DNA from: an uncultured Oxalobacteraceae bacterium
GTDB taxonomy: Bacteria > Pseudomonadota > Gammaproteobacteria > Burkholderiales > Burkholderiaceae
Assembly (NCBI GenBank): GCA_946480015.1
Contig: CAMLIL010000003.1
Location: 47,860 to 111,859 of the forward strand
DNA length: 64,000 nt
Direction: 5' to 3'
Part shown: piece by piece, positions 34,137 to 46,337 of the stretch
Numbering within the stretch: the first letter of the stretch is position 1
How the letters are laid out: every line of letters begins with the position of its first letter
The notes under the pieces: generated by a model
Database searches by the model: none
What the model was told of the DNA's origin: nothing
The model's input: only the letters and a program-made list of their open reading frames with translations
Translations under genes and position numbers: made by a program

Positions 34137-35297
34137 TTAGTGCGCGGTGTGGGCCGCTTGCGCATGCTGCGCCGGCGCGGGCTTGACCGTTTCCTTCAGC
34201 TCGACCTCGGCCACCGCCGACATGCCGGGCACCAGGCGGCCCTGCAGCCGGGCCAGGTCTTCCTTGCGCAGCACGATCTTGACCGGCACGCGCTGGACCA
34301 CCTTGGTGAAGTTGCCGGTCGCGTTATCGGCCGGCAGCAGCGCGAACTGGTTGCCCGAGGCCGGCGAAAAACTCTCGACCCGTCCGACCAGCGGATGCTT
34401 GGGCAGCGCGTCGACGGTGATGTGCACCGGCTGGCCGGGCACCAGGTCTTCGAGCTGGGTTTCCTTGAAGTTGGCGGTGACCCAGACGTCGTCTTCGACG
34501 ATGGCGGCCAGCTGCTGGCCCGGCTGCACGCGCGCGCCGACTTCGACGCTGCGCTTGCCCAGGCGGCCCGCCACCGGCGCGACGATCCGGTTGTAGCCAA
34601 GCTGGTTCTGGGCATCCTTCAACTGGGTCTGCAGCACCTTGATCTGGGCCTTGAGCACATCGCGCGCGGACTGCGCGGCGGCAATCTGCGCCTGCGCGGC
34701 GGCGGCGTTTTCGCGCCGTGCCGACACATCGGCGGTGGCGGCGGCGCGGGCGGCGTTGGCGGCGTCGACTTCGGCTTTCGAGACCGCTTTCATGTCGCCC
34801 GTGTACAGCTGGCCGAAGCGCTCGGCGTCCTGGCGCGCGCGCACCAGCTGGGCTTCCGACTGCTTGATCTGCGCGCTGGCGGCGGCGGCCTGCGCGCGCA
34901 CCTGCGCGACCTGGGCATCGGCCTGCAGCACCTGCTGCTCGGCGCTGCCGATCTGGGCCTGGATCTGTTCAATGCGCGTGCTCTGGTCGGCCGGGTCGAG
35001 CACGGCGATGACGTCGCCCTGCCTGACTACCTGGTTGTCTTCCACCAGCACACGGGTCACCACGCCGGCCACGCGGGCCGACACCGGATGCACGTGGCCG
35101 GTCACGAAGGCGTTCTCGGTTTCGACGAAATGCGTGCTGCGGTACCACATGCGCCCGCCCGCGCCGATGGCGATCAGGGCGATCAGGGCAACCACGCCGA
35201 GCACGCGCTTGTTTGGCGGCGTTTTGGCTGGCGCGGCAGGCGCCGCCGGAGGAACGGCGGCCAGCGCTTGAGGCTCAGCTTTATTAGGTTGCTGCAT
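34137..35297 (-). CDS. emrA: HlyD/EmrA-type membrane fusion protein
   Basis: 386 aa. A short Ala/Pro-rich cytosolic leader, one membrane segment (RVLGVVALIALIAIGAGG), then the biotinyl-lipoyl fold split around a long coiled coil (IEQIQAQIGSAEQQVLQADA onward). NRIVAPVAGRLGKRSVEVGA starts the second half. RLVPGMSAVAEVELKETVKP is the C-terminal beta-barrel. ATG 35297 is preceded by GGAG; an upstream ATG at 35342 adds residues that do not fit. First gene of the efflux operon and divergent from the TetR gene. Confidence 0.93.
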   Translation of the reverse strand: MQQPNKAEPQALAAVPPAAPAAPAKTPPNKRVLGVVALIALIAIGAGGRMWYRSTHFVETENAFVTGHVHPVSARVAGVVTRVLVEDNQVVRQGDVIAVLDPADQSTRIEQIQAQIGSAEQQVLQADAQVAQVRAQAAAASAQIKQSEAQLVRARQDAERFGQLYTGDMKAVSKAEVDAANAARAAATADVSARRENAAAAQAQIAAAQSARDVLKAQIKVLQTQLKDAQNQLGYNRIVAPVAGRLGKRSVEVGARVQPGQQLAAIVEDDVWVTANFKETQLEDLVPGQPVHITVDALPKHPLVGRVESFSPASGNQFALLPADNATGNFTKVVQRVPVKIVLRKEDLARLQGRLVPGMSAVAEVELKETVKPAPAQHAQAAHTAH

Positions 35298-35361
35298 AGC
35301 ATGCTCCGAATTCTGGTGATCGAGAAATCCATTATTGGACAAAAATCAAAGCAAGTCAAGA

Positions 35362-35383
35362 AATGAAACGATTGCATTTCATT
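35362..35383. promoter_or_regulatory. Inverted repeat in the emrA-tetR gap, probable TetR operator
   Basis: AATGAAA-N8-TTTCATT lies between the divergent efflux operon and the TetR gene, 24 bp before ATG 35407. Position and symmetry suit a TetR-family operator controlling both directions. Confidence 0.55.
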
Positions 35384-35406
35384 TTAATTTGGCTTACAGT
35401 GACGCC

Positions 35407-36084
35407 ATGAACAAACCATTAGCACCACCGCTGCCCGTGTGCGCGCCGCCCAAAAAAGCGGCCGGGCGCCCCAAGGCCAGCGACATTGAAGCGCGCAACC
35501 AGAACCTGATCGCCTGCGCGGGACATCTGTTTCTGCGCCATGGCTACAGCAATGTCAGCCTTGAAACGATCGCCCGCGAAGCGCACGTTGCGGTGCGCAC
35601 CATCTACGTCAAGTTCGGCGGCAAGGCCGGCTTGCTCAAGGCCGCGATCGAGGCGAACCGGGAACGCTTTTACAACGTCCACGATTTAATGAACGACGAG
35701 CGTCCGCTGCGTCAGAGCGTCACCGAATTCGCCGTGCACTTCTACGACATGGTCACCACCCCGCAGGCCACGGCCCTCAAACGCATGGTGATCGCGGAAG
35801 CGGGCAAGGACCGTGAGCTGATCGAGACCTTCATTGCCAGCGCGCCGGACATGACCTGCGACATGCTGCTGCGCTTTTTCAGCAAGCCGTCCAACCTGGC
35901 CCAGCTGCGCGACGACCTGCCGCTCAAGCAGTTACCGCACTTCCTGCTCAACTGCGTAATGGGCGATCAGTTCACCCATCTGCTGTTCGAGCAGCAGGAT
36001 GCGCGTTCGCAGGAATTGCGGCGCGCCCTGCCCGATCGCCTGGAGCTGTTCTTCCGCGCCGTGCTGCGTGAACCTGCAGTGTAG
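35407..36084 (+). CDS. TetR/AcrR family regulator of the efflux operon
   Basis: 225 aa. A proline-rich basic leader (about 20 residues) precedes the TetR helix-turn-helix HLFLRHGYSNVSLETIAREA and HVAVRTIYVKFGGKAGLLKA. The C-terminal ligand domain includes an AefR-like FFSKPSNLAQLRDDLPL. ATG 35407 is used since the upstream open frame to 35335 crosses the probable operator. It is divergent from emrA with a 109-bp gap and so is a likely local repressor responding to pump substrates. Confidence 0.9.
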   Translation: MNKPLAPPLPVCAPPKKAAGRPKASDIEARNQNLIACAGHLFLRHGYSNVSLETIAREAHVAVRTIYVKFGGKAGLLKAAIEANRERFYNVHDLMNDERPLRQSVTEFAVHFYDMVTTPQATALKRMVIAEAGKDRELIETFIASAPDMTCDMLLRFFSKPSNLAQLRDDLPLKQLPHFLLNCVMGDQFTHLLFEQQDARSQELRRALPDRLELFFRAVLREPAV

Positions 36085-36168
36085 GACCGTCGATGCGCGA
36101 CCGTATGTGCGTCATCGCACTGAGCCGGATTTAACCCTCTGCCAACATTGGGCTTTCAAGGAGGCGGT

Positions 36169-36354
36169 ATGAGTAAATCGGCACGGTATGAATGGCGCGA
36201 CCAGCAGGCTACGCTGAACGAACGCATGAAAGGGTTTCTTGAGAACCCCAACCCGGAACATCTGGAAGCGGTGATTACCGAGATGCGGGCGTACGCGGAT
36301 GCCGCACGCTCGGGCGCGATGGAGATTCCCGCGCGCTGGACCAGTTATAGCTGA
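36169..36354 (+). CDS. Small conserved-looking hypothetical protein
   Basis: 61 aa, strongly charged and helical, starting MSKSARYEWRDQQATLNERM and ending RWTSYS. A strong ribosome site AAGGAGG lies 5 bases before ATG 36169. I do not recognise the family. It stands alone between the TetR gene and a bidirectional terminator, so it probably has its own transcript. Confidence 0.6.
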   Translation: MSKSARYEWRDQQATLNERMKGFLENPNPEHLEAVITEMRAYADAARSGAMEIPARWTSYS

Positions 36355-36405
36355 AAGCAGGGACAAACAGCACTGACGCTGTGGTGCGCCGTTGCGGCGC
36401 AAACG

Positions 36406-36469
36406 AAAAAAGTGCCTTCCAAAGCGTACCGCCAGTGTATTGGCGGTTCGTTTTGGAAGGCACTTTTTT
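36406..36469. terminator. Large bidirectional intrinsic terminator
   Basis: An 18-bp perfect stem runs from AAAAAAGTGCCTTCCAAA to its complement ending TTTTTT, with an inner CCGCCA/TGGCGG stem. A-tract and T-tract on the two sides allow termination in both directions: of the small gene from the left and of lpdA from the right. Confidence 0.85.
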
Positions 36470-36472
36470 TTG

Positions 36473-36509
36473 GTGCGTCGTTGCCCCGAACGAGGGAACG
36501 ACGCACCGC
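36473..36509. terminator. Second stem-loop downstream of lpdA
   Basis: An 11-bp perfect inverted repeat GGTGCGTCGTT / AACGACGCACC, beginning 7 bp after the lpdA stop on the minus strand. The poly-A/T terminator at 36406-36469 follows. No T-tract of its own. Confidence 0.55.
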
Positions 36510-36516
36510 GGAGCAC

Positions 36517-38295
36517 TTACTTCTTGCGGGCCGGCGGCAGATCGGTGCACACGCCTTCGTACACTTCGGCAGCCATGCCGATCGACTCGCCCAGGGTGGG
36601 GTGCGGGTGGATCGTCTTGCCGATATCGACGCCGTCGGCGCCCATTTCGATGGCCAGCGCGATCTCGCCGATCATGTCGCCCGCATGGGTACCGACGATA
36701 CCGCCACCGACGATGCGATGGGTTTCAGCGTCGAACAGCACCTTGGTGAAGCCCTCATCGCGGCCATTGGCCACGGCGCGGCCGGATGCGGCCCACGGGA
36801 AGTGGCCCTTCTCCAGCTTGATGCCCTTGGCCTTGGCTTCGTCTTCGGTGATGCCGACCCATGCCACTTCCGGATCGGTGTAGGCCACCGACGGAATCAC
36901 CTTCACGTCGAAGAAGGCTTTCTCGCCGTGAGCCGCTTCGGCCGCCACGTGCGCCTCGTGCACCGCCTTGTGCGCCAGCATCGGCTGGCCCACCAGGTCG
37001 CCGATGGCGAAGATGTGCGGCACGTTGGTGCGCATCTGCGCGTCGACCGGAATGAAGCCGCGCTCGGTGACGATCACGCCAGCCTTGTCGGCTGCGATCT
37101 TGCCGCCGTTCGGGCTGCGGCCAACGGCCACCAGCACCAGATCGTACAGCTGCGGCTCGGGCGCCTTGGCACCGGCTTCAGCGGCTTCGAAGGTGACCTT
37201 GATCCCTTCGGGCAGCGCTTCCACGCCGACCGTTTTGGTCTTGGTCATGATGTTGTCGAAACGCTTCTCGTTGAACTTCTGCCAGACCTTGACCATGTCG
37301 CGGTCCGCGCCCTGCATCAGGCCATCCATCATCTCGACGACGTCGATGCGCGCACCCAGCGTCGAGTACACGGTCGCCATTTCCAGGCCGATGATGCCGC
37401 CGCCGATGACCAGCATGCGTTTCGGGACCTGGCGCAGTTCCAGCGCGCCGGTCGAATCGACGATGCGCTCGTCCTTCGGCACGAACGGCAGGTTCACCAC
37501 CGACGAACCGGCGGCGATGATCGCCTTGGCGAACTTGACGACCTTCTTGCTGCCGTCGGCGCCGGTCACTTCGATGTGATTCGGGCTGACGAACTGGCCG
37601 ACACCCTGCACCACATTGACCTTGCGCGCCTTGGCCATGCCGGCCAGGCCGCCGGTCATCTTGCTGATGACCTTATCCTTGTAGGCACGCAGCTCGTCGA
37701 TATTGATCTCCGGCTTGGCGAAGGTGACGCCGTGCCTGGACATGCCCGCGGTCTCGTCGATCACGGCCGCCACGTGCAGCAAGGCCTTGGACGGAATGCA
37801 ACCGACGTTCAGGCACACGCCGCCCAGCGAGGCGAAACGCTCGACCAGCACGGTGTTCATGCCCAGGTCGGCGGAGCGGAATGCCGCCGAGTAGCCGCCA
37901 GGGCCTGCGCCCAGGACCATCATTTCGCATTCCACGTCGACCTGGCCTGCGTACGACGAGGCGCCGGGAGCCGGTGCTGCGGGCGCCGGGGCCGGCGCTG
38001 CCGCTGCCGCTGGTGCCGGTGCGGCCGCCGGTGCCGCCGCCGGAGCGGCTGCGGCGCCGCCCTCTTCCAGCATCAGCAGCAGCGAGCCTTCGGCGACCTT
38101 GTCGCCGACCTTGATTTTCAGTTCCTTGACGACGCCGGCGTGGGTCGACGGAATCTCCATGCTGGCCTTGTCGGACTCCACGGTGACCAGCGACTGGTCG
38201 ACCTTGATGGTGTCGCCCGGCTTGACCATCACTTCAATGACTTCGACTTCCTTGAAGTCGCCGATATTCGGTACTTTTACCTCGATAGTGCTCAT
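36517..38295 (-). CDS. lpdA: Dihydrolipoyl dehydrogenase with N-terminal lipoyl domain
   Basis: 592 aa E3 of the pyruvate dehydrogenase complex. Residues 1-80 form a lipoyl domain with the lipoylated Lys in [12 protein letters not shown], followed by an Ala/Pro linker. The flavoprotein part has [19 protein letters not shown], the redox-active disulfide [16 protein letters not shown], the NAD site [19 protein letters not shown], and C-terminal [15 protein letters not shown] with the catalytic His-Glu pair. An E3 with its own lipoyl domain is usual in several betaproteobacteria. It is 14 bp after aceF. Confidence 0.96.
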   Translation of the reverse strand: MSTIEVKVPNIGDFKEVEVIEVMVKPGDTIKVDQSLVTVESDKASMEIPSTHAGVVKELKIKVGDKVAEGSLLLMLEEGGAAAAPAAAPAAAPAPAAAAAPAPAPAAPAPGASSYAGQVDVECEMMVLGAGPGGYSAAFRSADLGMNTVLVERFASLGGVCLNVGCIPSKALLHVAAVIDETAGMSRHGVTFAKPEINIDELRAYKDKVISKMTGGLAGMAKARKVNVVQGVGQFVSPNHIEVTGADGSKKVVKFAKAIIAAGSSVVNLPFVPKDERIVDSTGALELRQVPKRMLVIGGGIIGLEMATVYSTLGARIDVVEMMDGLMQGADRDMVKVWQKFNEKRFDNIMTKTKTVGVEALPEGIKVTFEAAEAGAKAPEPQLYDLVLVAVGRSPNGGKIAADKAGVIVTERGFIPVDAQMRTNVPHIFAIGDLVGQPMLAHKAVHEAHVAAEAAHGEKAFFDVKVIPSVAYTDPEVAWVGITEDEAKAKGIKLEKGHFPWAASGRAVANGRDEGFTKVLFDAETHRIVGGGIVGTHAGDMIGEIALAIEMGADGVDIGKTIHPHPTLGESIGMAAEVYEGVCTDLPPARKK

Positions 38296-38309
38296 TGGTC
38301 AGCCTCCGG

Positions 38310-39644
38310 TTACAGCAGCGACTTGCGCAGGTCGGACAAAACGTCGCCCAGGTAGGCGCTGAAACGCGCACCCGAAGCGCCATCGATCACGCGGTGGTCG
38401 TACGACAGCGACATCGGCAGCATCAGGCGCGGCTCGAATGCCTTGCCGTCCCATACCGGCTTCATGGCCGACTTGGACAGACCCAGGATCGCCACTTCAG
38501 GCGCATTGATGATCGGGGTGAATGCGGTACCGCCGATGCCGCCCAGCGACGAAATGGTGAAGGTCGCGCCCTGCATGTCGGCAGGTTTGAGCTTGCCTTC
38601 GCGCGCCTGCGCCGACAGCTCGGTCATCTCGGTGGCGATTTGCGACAAGGACTTCTGGTCGGCGTTCTTGATGACCGGGACCACCAGACCGTTCGGGGTA
38701 TCGGCCGCGAAGCCGATGTTGTAGTACTGCTTGAGGATCAGGTTGGCGCCTTCGGCGTCCAGCGACGAATTAAACGCCGGGAATTTCTTCAGTGCGGCGA
38801 CCGATGCCTTGATCACGAAGGCCAGCATGGTCAGCTTGACGGCCGACTTCTGCTTTGCCAGTGCGGCGTTGGTGTCGACGCGGAACTGCTCCAGCTCGGT
38901 CACGTCGGCTTCGTCGAAGTGCGTCACGTGCGGGATCATGACCCAGTTGCGGTGCAGGTTCGGGCCGGAGATCTTCTTGATGCGTGGCAGCGCCAGCAGC
39001 TCGGTCGGACCGAACTTGCTGAAGTCGAGCGACGGCCATGGCAGCAGGTCCAGGCCGACGCCGCTACCGCCGGCCTTGGCGGCAGCGGCGCCGTTGCCCG
39101 GTGCGCCGCTGGTCAGCACGCCCTTGACGAAGTTCTGTACGTCCTGCTGGGTGATGCGGCCTTTCGGACCACTGCCTGCCACGCGCAGCAGATCGACGCC
39201 CAGTTCGCGGGCGAACTTGCGGATCGATGGGGAGGCGTGGGCTTTGCTGTTCGAGACCGCCGGTGCGGCCGGTGCGGCCGGCGCGGCCGGCGCGGGTGCT
39301 GCTGCCGCAGCCGGTGCTGGCGCAGGTGCTGGCGCGGCGGCGGGAGCCGGCGCGGGGGCAGCGGCTGGTGCGGGGGCAGCAGCAGCCGGTGCGGCGGCGG
39401 AGTCGCCGCTTTCTTCCAGCAGCAGGACCAGCGAACCTTCGGCGACCTTGTCGCCGACCTTGATCTTCAATTCCTTGACGACGCCGGCGTGGCTGGAAGG
39501 GATCTCCATGCTCGCCTTGTCGGATTCGACGGTGACCAGCGACTGGTCGACCTTGATGGTGTCGCCCACCTTGACCATCAGTTCAATGACTTCGACTTCC
39601 TTGAAGTCGCCGATATCCGGGACTTTGACTTCCACAATGCTCAT
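38310..39644 (-). CDS. aceF: Dihydrolipoamide acetyltransferase (E2)
   Basis: 444 aa. One lipoyl domain ([12 protein letters not shown]), an Ala/Pro-rich linker, a peripheral-subunit-binding domain (HASPSIRKFARELGVDLLRV and GPKGRITQQDV), and a catalytic domain ending in LSYDHRVIDGASGARF with the HxxxDG motif. It transfers the acetyl group to CoA and forms the complex core. A 94-bp gap with a palindrome separates it from aceE. Confidence 0.96.
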   Translation of the reverse strand: MSIVEVKVPDIGDFKEVEVIELMVKVGDTIKVDQSLVTVESDKASMEIPSSHAGVVKELKIKVGDKVAEGSLVLLLEESGDSAAAPAAAAPAPAAAPAPAPAAAPAPAPAPAAAAAPAPAAPAAPAAPAVSNSKAHASPSIRKFARELGVDLLRVAGSGPKGRITQQDVQNFVKGVLTSGAPGNGAAAAKAGGSGVGLDLLPWPSLDFSKFGPTELLALPRIKKISGPNLHRNWVMIPHVTHFDEADVTELEQFRVDTNAALAKQKSAVKLTMLAFVIKASVAALKKFPAFNSSLDAEGANLILKQYYNIGFAADTPNGLVVPVIKNADQKSLSQIATEMTELSAQAREGKLKPADMQGATFTISSLGGIGGTAFTPIINAPEVAILGLSKSAMKPVWDGKAFEPRLMLPMSLSYDHRVIDGASGARFSAYLGDVLSDLRKSLL

Positions 39645-39695
39645 AGCATTAACTCCGTGTTTTTTATTCGTTAGCGAAAGTACAGCTTCTCCCTG

Positions 39696-39730
39696 CCCCG
39701 TCGTCCTCGCGGATGCGGGGGACGACGGGG
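39696..39730. repeat. REP-like palindrome between aceE and aceF
   Basis: An 11-bp stem CCCCGTCGTCC / GGACGACGGGG with a 13-nt loop. Its sequence resembles one arm of the element at 28421-28501 (about 23 of 26 positions). It may be a mobile-type repeat that now also stabilises the aceE mRNA end. Confidence 0.6.
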
Positions 39731-39738
39731 AGGCGGAG

Positions 39739-42435
<2,697 letters not shown>

Positions 42436-42531
42436 TCAGTACATCTCCTAGTTGTAAGTGCCCGAACCCCGATCGGCCGATCGCTGGCGGACGTGCTGCG
42501 GTTAATTCACCAATACCCATTTAATGCAAGG

Positions 42532-42559
42532 ATTCTAACAGCATTCCCGTGTTTTTCAA
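42532..42559 (-). promoter_or_regulatory. Predicted promoter of aceE
   Basis: On the minus strand -35 TTGAAA (42559-42554), a 16-bp spacer and -10 TAGAAT (42537-42532), giving a leader of about 90 nt. An imperfect symmetric ATATT-N9-AATAT stretch lies just upstream (around 42567-42585). No known regulator motif is identified. Confidence 0.5.
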
Positions 42560-42661
42560 ATTACGATATTTCATTTCACAATATGGAATTGCCATTCTTG
42601 TCAGTGAACGTGAATAATGCGACAGCGGCGGCGCGAGGGGCGCGCGATCGGCGCCAGCGCT

Positions 42662-42667
42662 TATAAT
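42662..42667 (+). promoter_or_regulatory. -10 box (TATAAT) of folD
   Basis: A perfect TATAAT 60 bp before the folD start. No convincing -35 is visible at the expected distance. Confidence 0.4.
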
Positions 42668-42727
42668 CCTGTTTTGCAGCGACCTCAGTCTTTTTTCTTC
42701 CAACACAAAGCTCTTCAGCTCAAAATC

Positions 42728-43573
42728 ATGTCCGCACAACTGATCGATGGTGTCCTCCTGTCCCAACAACTGCGCACGGAAATCGCCCAGCGCGCCGCCG
42801 CCCTGACCGCCAAAGGCAACAAGCCTGGCCTGGCGGTGATCCTGGTCGGCGAAGATCCGGCCAGCCACGTGTACGTACGCAACAAGGTGAAAGCCTGCGG
42901 CGACGTGGGATTCCATTCGATCCTGGAAAAATACGATGCCGACCTGACCGAGGCGGCCCTGCTCGAGCGCATCGACGCGCTCAATAATGATCCGGGCATC
43001 CACGGCATCCTGGTCCAGATGCCGCTGCCCAAGCACATCAACCCGAGCAAGGTGATCGAAGCGATCTCGACCTCGAAAGACGTGGACGGCTACTCGGTGC
43101 TGTCGGCCGGCGAGCTGATGACCGGCCTGAACGGCTTCCGTCCGTGCACCCCGTACGGCTGCATGAAGCTGATCGAGTCCACCGGCTACGATCTGCGCGG
43201 CAAGCACGCGGTCGTGATCGGGCGCAGCAACACGGTCGGCAAGCCGATGGCCCTGCTGCTCTTGCAAGCCAACGCCACCGTCACCATCTGCCATAGCGCA
43301 ACGCCGGACCTGGCCTACCATACCCGCCAGGCCGACGTGGTGGTCGCGGCCGTTGGCCGGCGCAACACGCTGACGGCCGATATGGTCAAGCCCGGTGCGA
43401 TCGTGATCGACGTGGGCATGAACCGCGACGACAACGGCAAGCTGTGCGGCGATGTCGATACGGCCGGCGTGCGGGAAGTGGCCAGCCACATCACCCCGGT
43501 GCCGGGCGGCGTCGGTCCGATGACGATCACCATGCTGCTGATGAATACGGTCGAAGCCGCCGAACGCGGCTGA
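42728..43573 (+). CDS. folD: Methylenetetrahydrofolate dehydrogenase/cyclohydrolase
   Basis: 281 aa bifunctional folate enzyme. [20 protein letters not shown] contains the Tyr and Lys of the active site. [15 protein letters not shown] and [17 protein letters not shown] are the family signature region. [17 protein letters not shown] is the NADP-binding motif, and [20 protein letters not shown] the end signature. All motifs are intact. ATG 42728 starts the family alignment; the upstream open frame does not look coding. Confidence 0.96.
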   Translation: MSAQLIDGVLLSQQLRTEIAQRAAALTAKGNKPGLAVILVGEDPASHVYVRNKVKACGDVGFHSILEKYDADLTEAALLERIDALNNDPGIHGILVQMPLPKHINPSKVIEAISTSKDVDGYSVLSAGELMTGLNGFRPCTPYGCMKLIESTGYDLRGKHAVVIGRSNTVGKPMALLLLQANATVTICHSATPDLAYHTRQADVVVAAVGRRNTLTADMVKPGAIVIDVGMNRDDNGKLCGDVDTAGVREVASHITPVPGGVGPMTITMLLMNTVEAAERG

Positions 43574-43627
43574 ACCACCAGGCCCGTCGACCAGGCCGCG
43601 ATTGCTGAATTTAGGAAAGACAACACG

Positions 43628-45712
43628 ATGACTCTTGACACCACCAATCCCCTGCTCGACTTCAGCGGCCTGCCGCGCTTCGATGTCATCCGGCCCGAGC
43701 ACGTCACGCCAGCCATCGAGCAACTGATCGCCAACGCCAGCAAGGTGGTCGGCGAGCTGGAAGCGCCCACCGGCGCGGTGACGTGGGATAACTTCGTCAC
43801 CCCGCTGGAGGAAGCCACCGAACGGCTGGGCCGCGCCTGGGGCGTGGTCAGCCATCTGAACAATGTGGTCGACACGCCGGAACTGCGCGCGACCTACAAT
43901 GACAATCAGCCGAAGATCACCGAGTTCTGGACGGCGCTGTCGCAAAACGAAGCGCTGTTTGCCAAGTACAAGGCGATCCAGGCCGGCGCCGATTACGCCG
44001 CCCTGTCGCCGGCGCGCAAGAAGATCGTGGAAAACGCCGTGCGCGATTTCCGCCTTGGCGGCGCCGAACTGCCGCCCGCGAAGAAGCAGCGCTTTGCCGA
44101 GATCCAGGAGCAGCAAGCCATGATCTCGACGCGCTTTTCTGAAAACGTGCTCGACGCCACCAACGATTACAAGCTGCTGGTCGAGGACGAGGCGGATCTG
44201 GCCGGCGTGCCGGACGACGTCAAGCAGGCCGCGCGCGCCGCCGCCGACAAGGATGGCAAGGCCGGCTGGCAATTTACCCTGCACTTCCCTTCGTATTACC
44301 CGCTGCTGCAATTTGCCGACAAGCGTAGCCTGCGCGAAACCATTTACCGTGCCAATGCCACCAAGGCGTCGGAAATGGGCGTGGTGTTCAGCGAGCTGGA
44401 AAAGTGGGACAACACCGATAACATCGCCACTCTGCTCAAGCTGCGCGACGAGGAAGCCCGGCTGCTCGACTACCGCAACTTCGCCGAAGTGTCGCTGGTG
44501 CCGAAGATGGCGCAAAGTCCGCAGCACGTGATCGAGTTCCTGGAAGACCTGGCGCGCCGCGCCCGTCCGTTCGCCGAGAAGGACCTGGACGAAGTACGCG
44601 CGTTTGCCAGGGATGAACTTGGCATCGGGCAGGTCGAAGCCTGGGACCTGGCCTACGTGTCGGAAAAGCTGCGCGAAAAGCGCTATGCGTTCTCGGCGCA
44701 GGAAGTGAAAGAGTATTTCCCGGAACCGAAGGTCATCGACGGCCTGTTCCGCGTGGTGCAGCACCTGTTCACCGTTGAGATCAAGCCGGACCAGGCGCCC
44801 GTGTGGCACCCGGACGTGCGCTTTTACCGCATCGAGCGCGACGGCCAGCTGATCGGCCAGTTCTATCTGGATCTGTACGCGCGCAGCGGCAAGAGCGGCG
44901 GCGCCTGGATGGACGATGCGCGCGGACGGCGCCTGAATACCGGCGGCATCGTGCAAACCCCGATCGCCTATCTGACCTGCAACTTCACGCCGCCGGCCAC
45001 CATCGATGGCAAGCTGCAGCCATCGCTGTTTACGCACGATGAAGTGACCACCCTGTTCCATGAATTCGGCCATGGCCTGCATCACATGCTGACCCAGGTC
45101 GACGAACTGTCCGTGTCCGGTATTTCCGGCGTGGAATGGGATGCTGTCGAGCTGCCGTCCCAGTTCATGGAAAACTTTTGCTGGGAATGGGATGTGCTGC
45201 AGCAAATGACCGCCCACGTCAAAACCGGCGAAGCGCTGCCGCGTGCCTTGTATGACAAGATGCTCGCCGCGAAAAACTTCCAGTCCGGCATGCAGACCTT
45301 GCGCCAGGTCGAGTTCTCGCTGGTCGACATGCACCTGCATTACGATTTCGATCCGGCCAGCGCGCGCTCGGTGCAGGAACTGATCAACGATGTGCGGCAA
45401 AAATTCGCCGTCATGATGCCGCCTGCCTTCAACCGCTTCCAACATTCCTTCGGCCACATATTCTCCGGCGGTTACGCGGCCGGCTACTACAGCTACAAAT
45501 GGGCCGAAGTGTTGTCGGCCGACGCCTATGCGGCGTTCGAGGAAGCGGTCGCCGCGGGCGGCGGCACGCTGTCCGAAGAAACCGGCAAGCGCTTCCAGCA
45601 AGAAATCCTCGCCGTCGGCGGTTCGCGTTCGGCACTGGACTCGTTCAAGGCTTTCCGTGGCCGCGAACCCAGCATCGACGCCCTGCTGCGCCATAGCGGC
45701 ATGCAATCCTGA
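43628..45712 (+). CDS. prlC: Oligopeptidase A (M3 metallopeptidase)
   Basis: 694 aa cytosolic zinc oligopeptidase that degrades short peptides, including cleaved signal peptides. The zinc motif is HEFGH (residues 478-482) in TLFHEFGHGLHHML, with the downstream Glu in SGVEWDAVELPSQFMENFCW. NTGGIVQTPIAYLTCNF and FGHIFSGGYAAGYYSYKWAE are also conserved. It follows folD by 54 bp and begins a run of four close genes. Confidence 0.95.
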   Translation: MTLDTTNPLLDFSGLPRFDVIRPEHVTPAIEQLIANASKVVGELEAPTGAVTWDNFVTPLEEATERLGRAWGVVSHLNNVVDTPELRATYNDNQPKITEFWTALSQNEALFAKYKAIQAGADYAALSPARKKIVENAVRDFRLGGAELPPAKKQRFAEIQEQQAMISTRFSENVLDATNDYKLLVEDEADLAGVPDDVKQAARAAADKDGKAGWQFTLHFPSYYPLLQFADKRSLRETIYRANATKASEMGVVFSELEKWDNTDNIATLLKLRDEEARLLDYRNFAEVSLVPKMAQSPQHVIEFLEDLARRARPFAEKDLDEVRAFARDELGIGQVEAWDLAYVSEKLREKRYAFSAQEVKEYFPEPKVIDGLFRVVQHLFTVEIKPDQAPVWHPDVRFYRIERDGQLIGQFYLDLYARSGKSGGAWMDDARGRRLNTGGIVQTPIAYLTCNFTPPATIDGKLQPSLFTHDEVTTLFHEFGHGLHHMLTQVDELSVSGISGVEWDAVELPSQFMENFCWEWDVLQQMTAHVKTGEALPRALYDKMLAAKNFQSGMQTLRQVEFSLVDMHLHYDFDPASARSVQELINDVRQKFAVMMPPAFNRFQHSFGHIFSGGYAAGYYSYKWAEVLSADAYAAFEEAVAAGGGTLSEETGKRFQQEILAVGGSRSALDSFKAFRGREPSIDALLRHSGMQS

Positions 45713-45720
45713 GGACGGCC

Positions 45721-46323
45721 ATGAAAGCGATCGCCGCCCTGGCGCTGCTGCTGTGCATGAGCGGCGCCGACGCCCAAGTCTATAAATGGAAGGATGCGAA
45801 AGGCGCGGTGCATTACAGCGACACGCCGCCGGCCTCCCAACCCAAGGTCGAGGACTTGGGCGGCGCGCCTGCCGCCAGCCCGGCTGCCGATCTGCCGTAC
45901 GCGCTGGCGCAGGCGGCGCGCAATCATCCGGTGACGCTGTACACCACGGATGGCTGCGCGGCCTGCGACCAGGCCCGCAGCTTCCTGCGGCAGCGCGGTA
46001 TTCCTTTCACTGAGAAAACGGTCAATACCAACGCCGATGTGGGCGCGCTGAAACAGGCTGGCGGCGACGGGAGTGTTCCGCTGCTGCTGATCGGCCGCAA
46101 CCGACTGGCCGGCTTCGAAGCCGGCCAGTGGGGCACGGCGCTCAGCGCAGCCGACTATCCGGCCAAGTCGCTCTTGCCGCGCTCCTACCGGTATGCCGCC
46201 GCCGCGCCGGCCGCACCAGCCGCAGCGGCGGCCGCACGCGAGGCCGAGCCCGCGCCGCTCCAGCGCGCGGAACCGGCCAAACCCACGGAACGGGCGGACC
46301 TGCCGCCGGGATTCCAGTTCTAG
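45721..46323 (+). CDS. Exported DUF4124-glutaredoxin protein
   Basis: 200 aa. A signal peptide (MKAIAALALLLCMSGADA) precedes a DUF4124 segment QVYKWKDAKGAVHYSDTPPA. A glutaredoxin-like domain (about residues 72-140) follows, with YTTDGCAACDQARSFLRQRG (CxxC) and GSVPLLLIGRNRLAGFEAGQ. The tail is Ala/Pro-rich. Probably a periplasmic thiol-disulfide protein. It starts 8 bp after prlC. The partner is unknown. Confidence 0.85.
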   Translation: MKAIAALALLLCMSGADAQVYKWKDAKGAVHYSDTPPASQPKVEDLGGAPAASPAADLPYALAQAARNHPVTLYTTDGCAACDQARSFLRQRGIPFTEKTVNTNADVGALKQAGGDGSVPLLLIGRNRLAGFEAGQWGTALSAADYPAKSLLPRSYRYAAAAPAAPAAAAAAREAEPAPLQRAEPAKPTERADLPPGFQF

Positions 46324-46337
46324 CTCGCTACCTCATC

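Noticed and set aside
32493..35366. + strand open frame of 957 codons opposite the efflux operon
   Set aside because: Opposite to emrA/emrB, both with full family motifs.
37937..38080. Possible repeat array in the Ala/Pro-rich stretches of lpdA and aceF
   Set aside because: These are flexible interdomain linkers typical of lipoyl proteins, not DNA repeats or CRISPR. No CRISPR array was seen anywhere in the window.
42521..45706. Minus-strand open frame of 1061 codons opposite folD and prlC
   Set aside because: Same effect of GC-rich codon usage; no start context or family motif.
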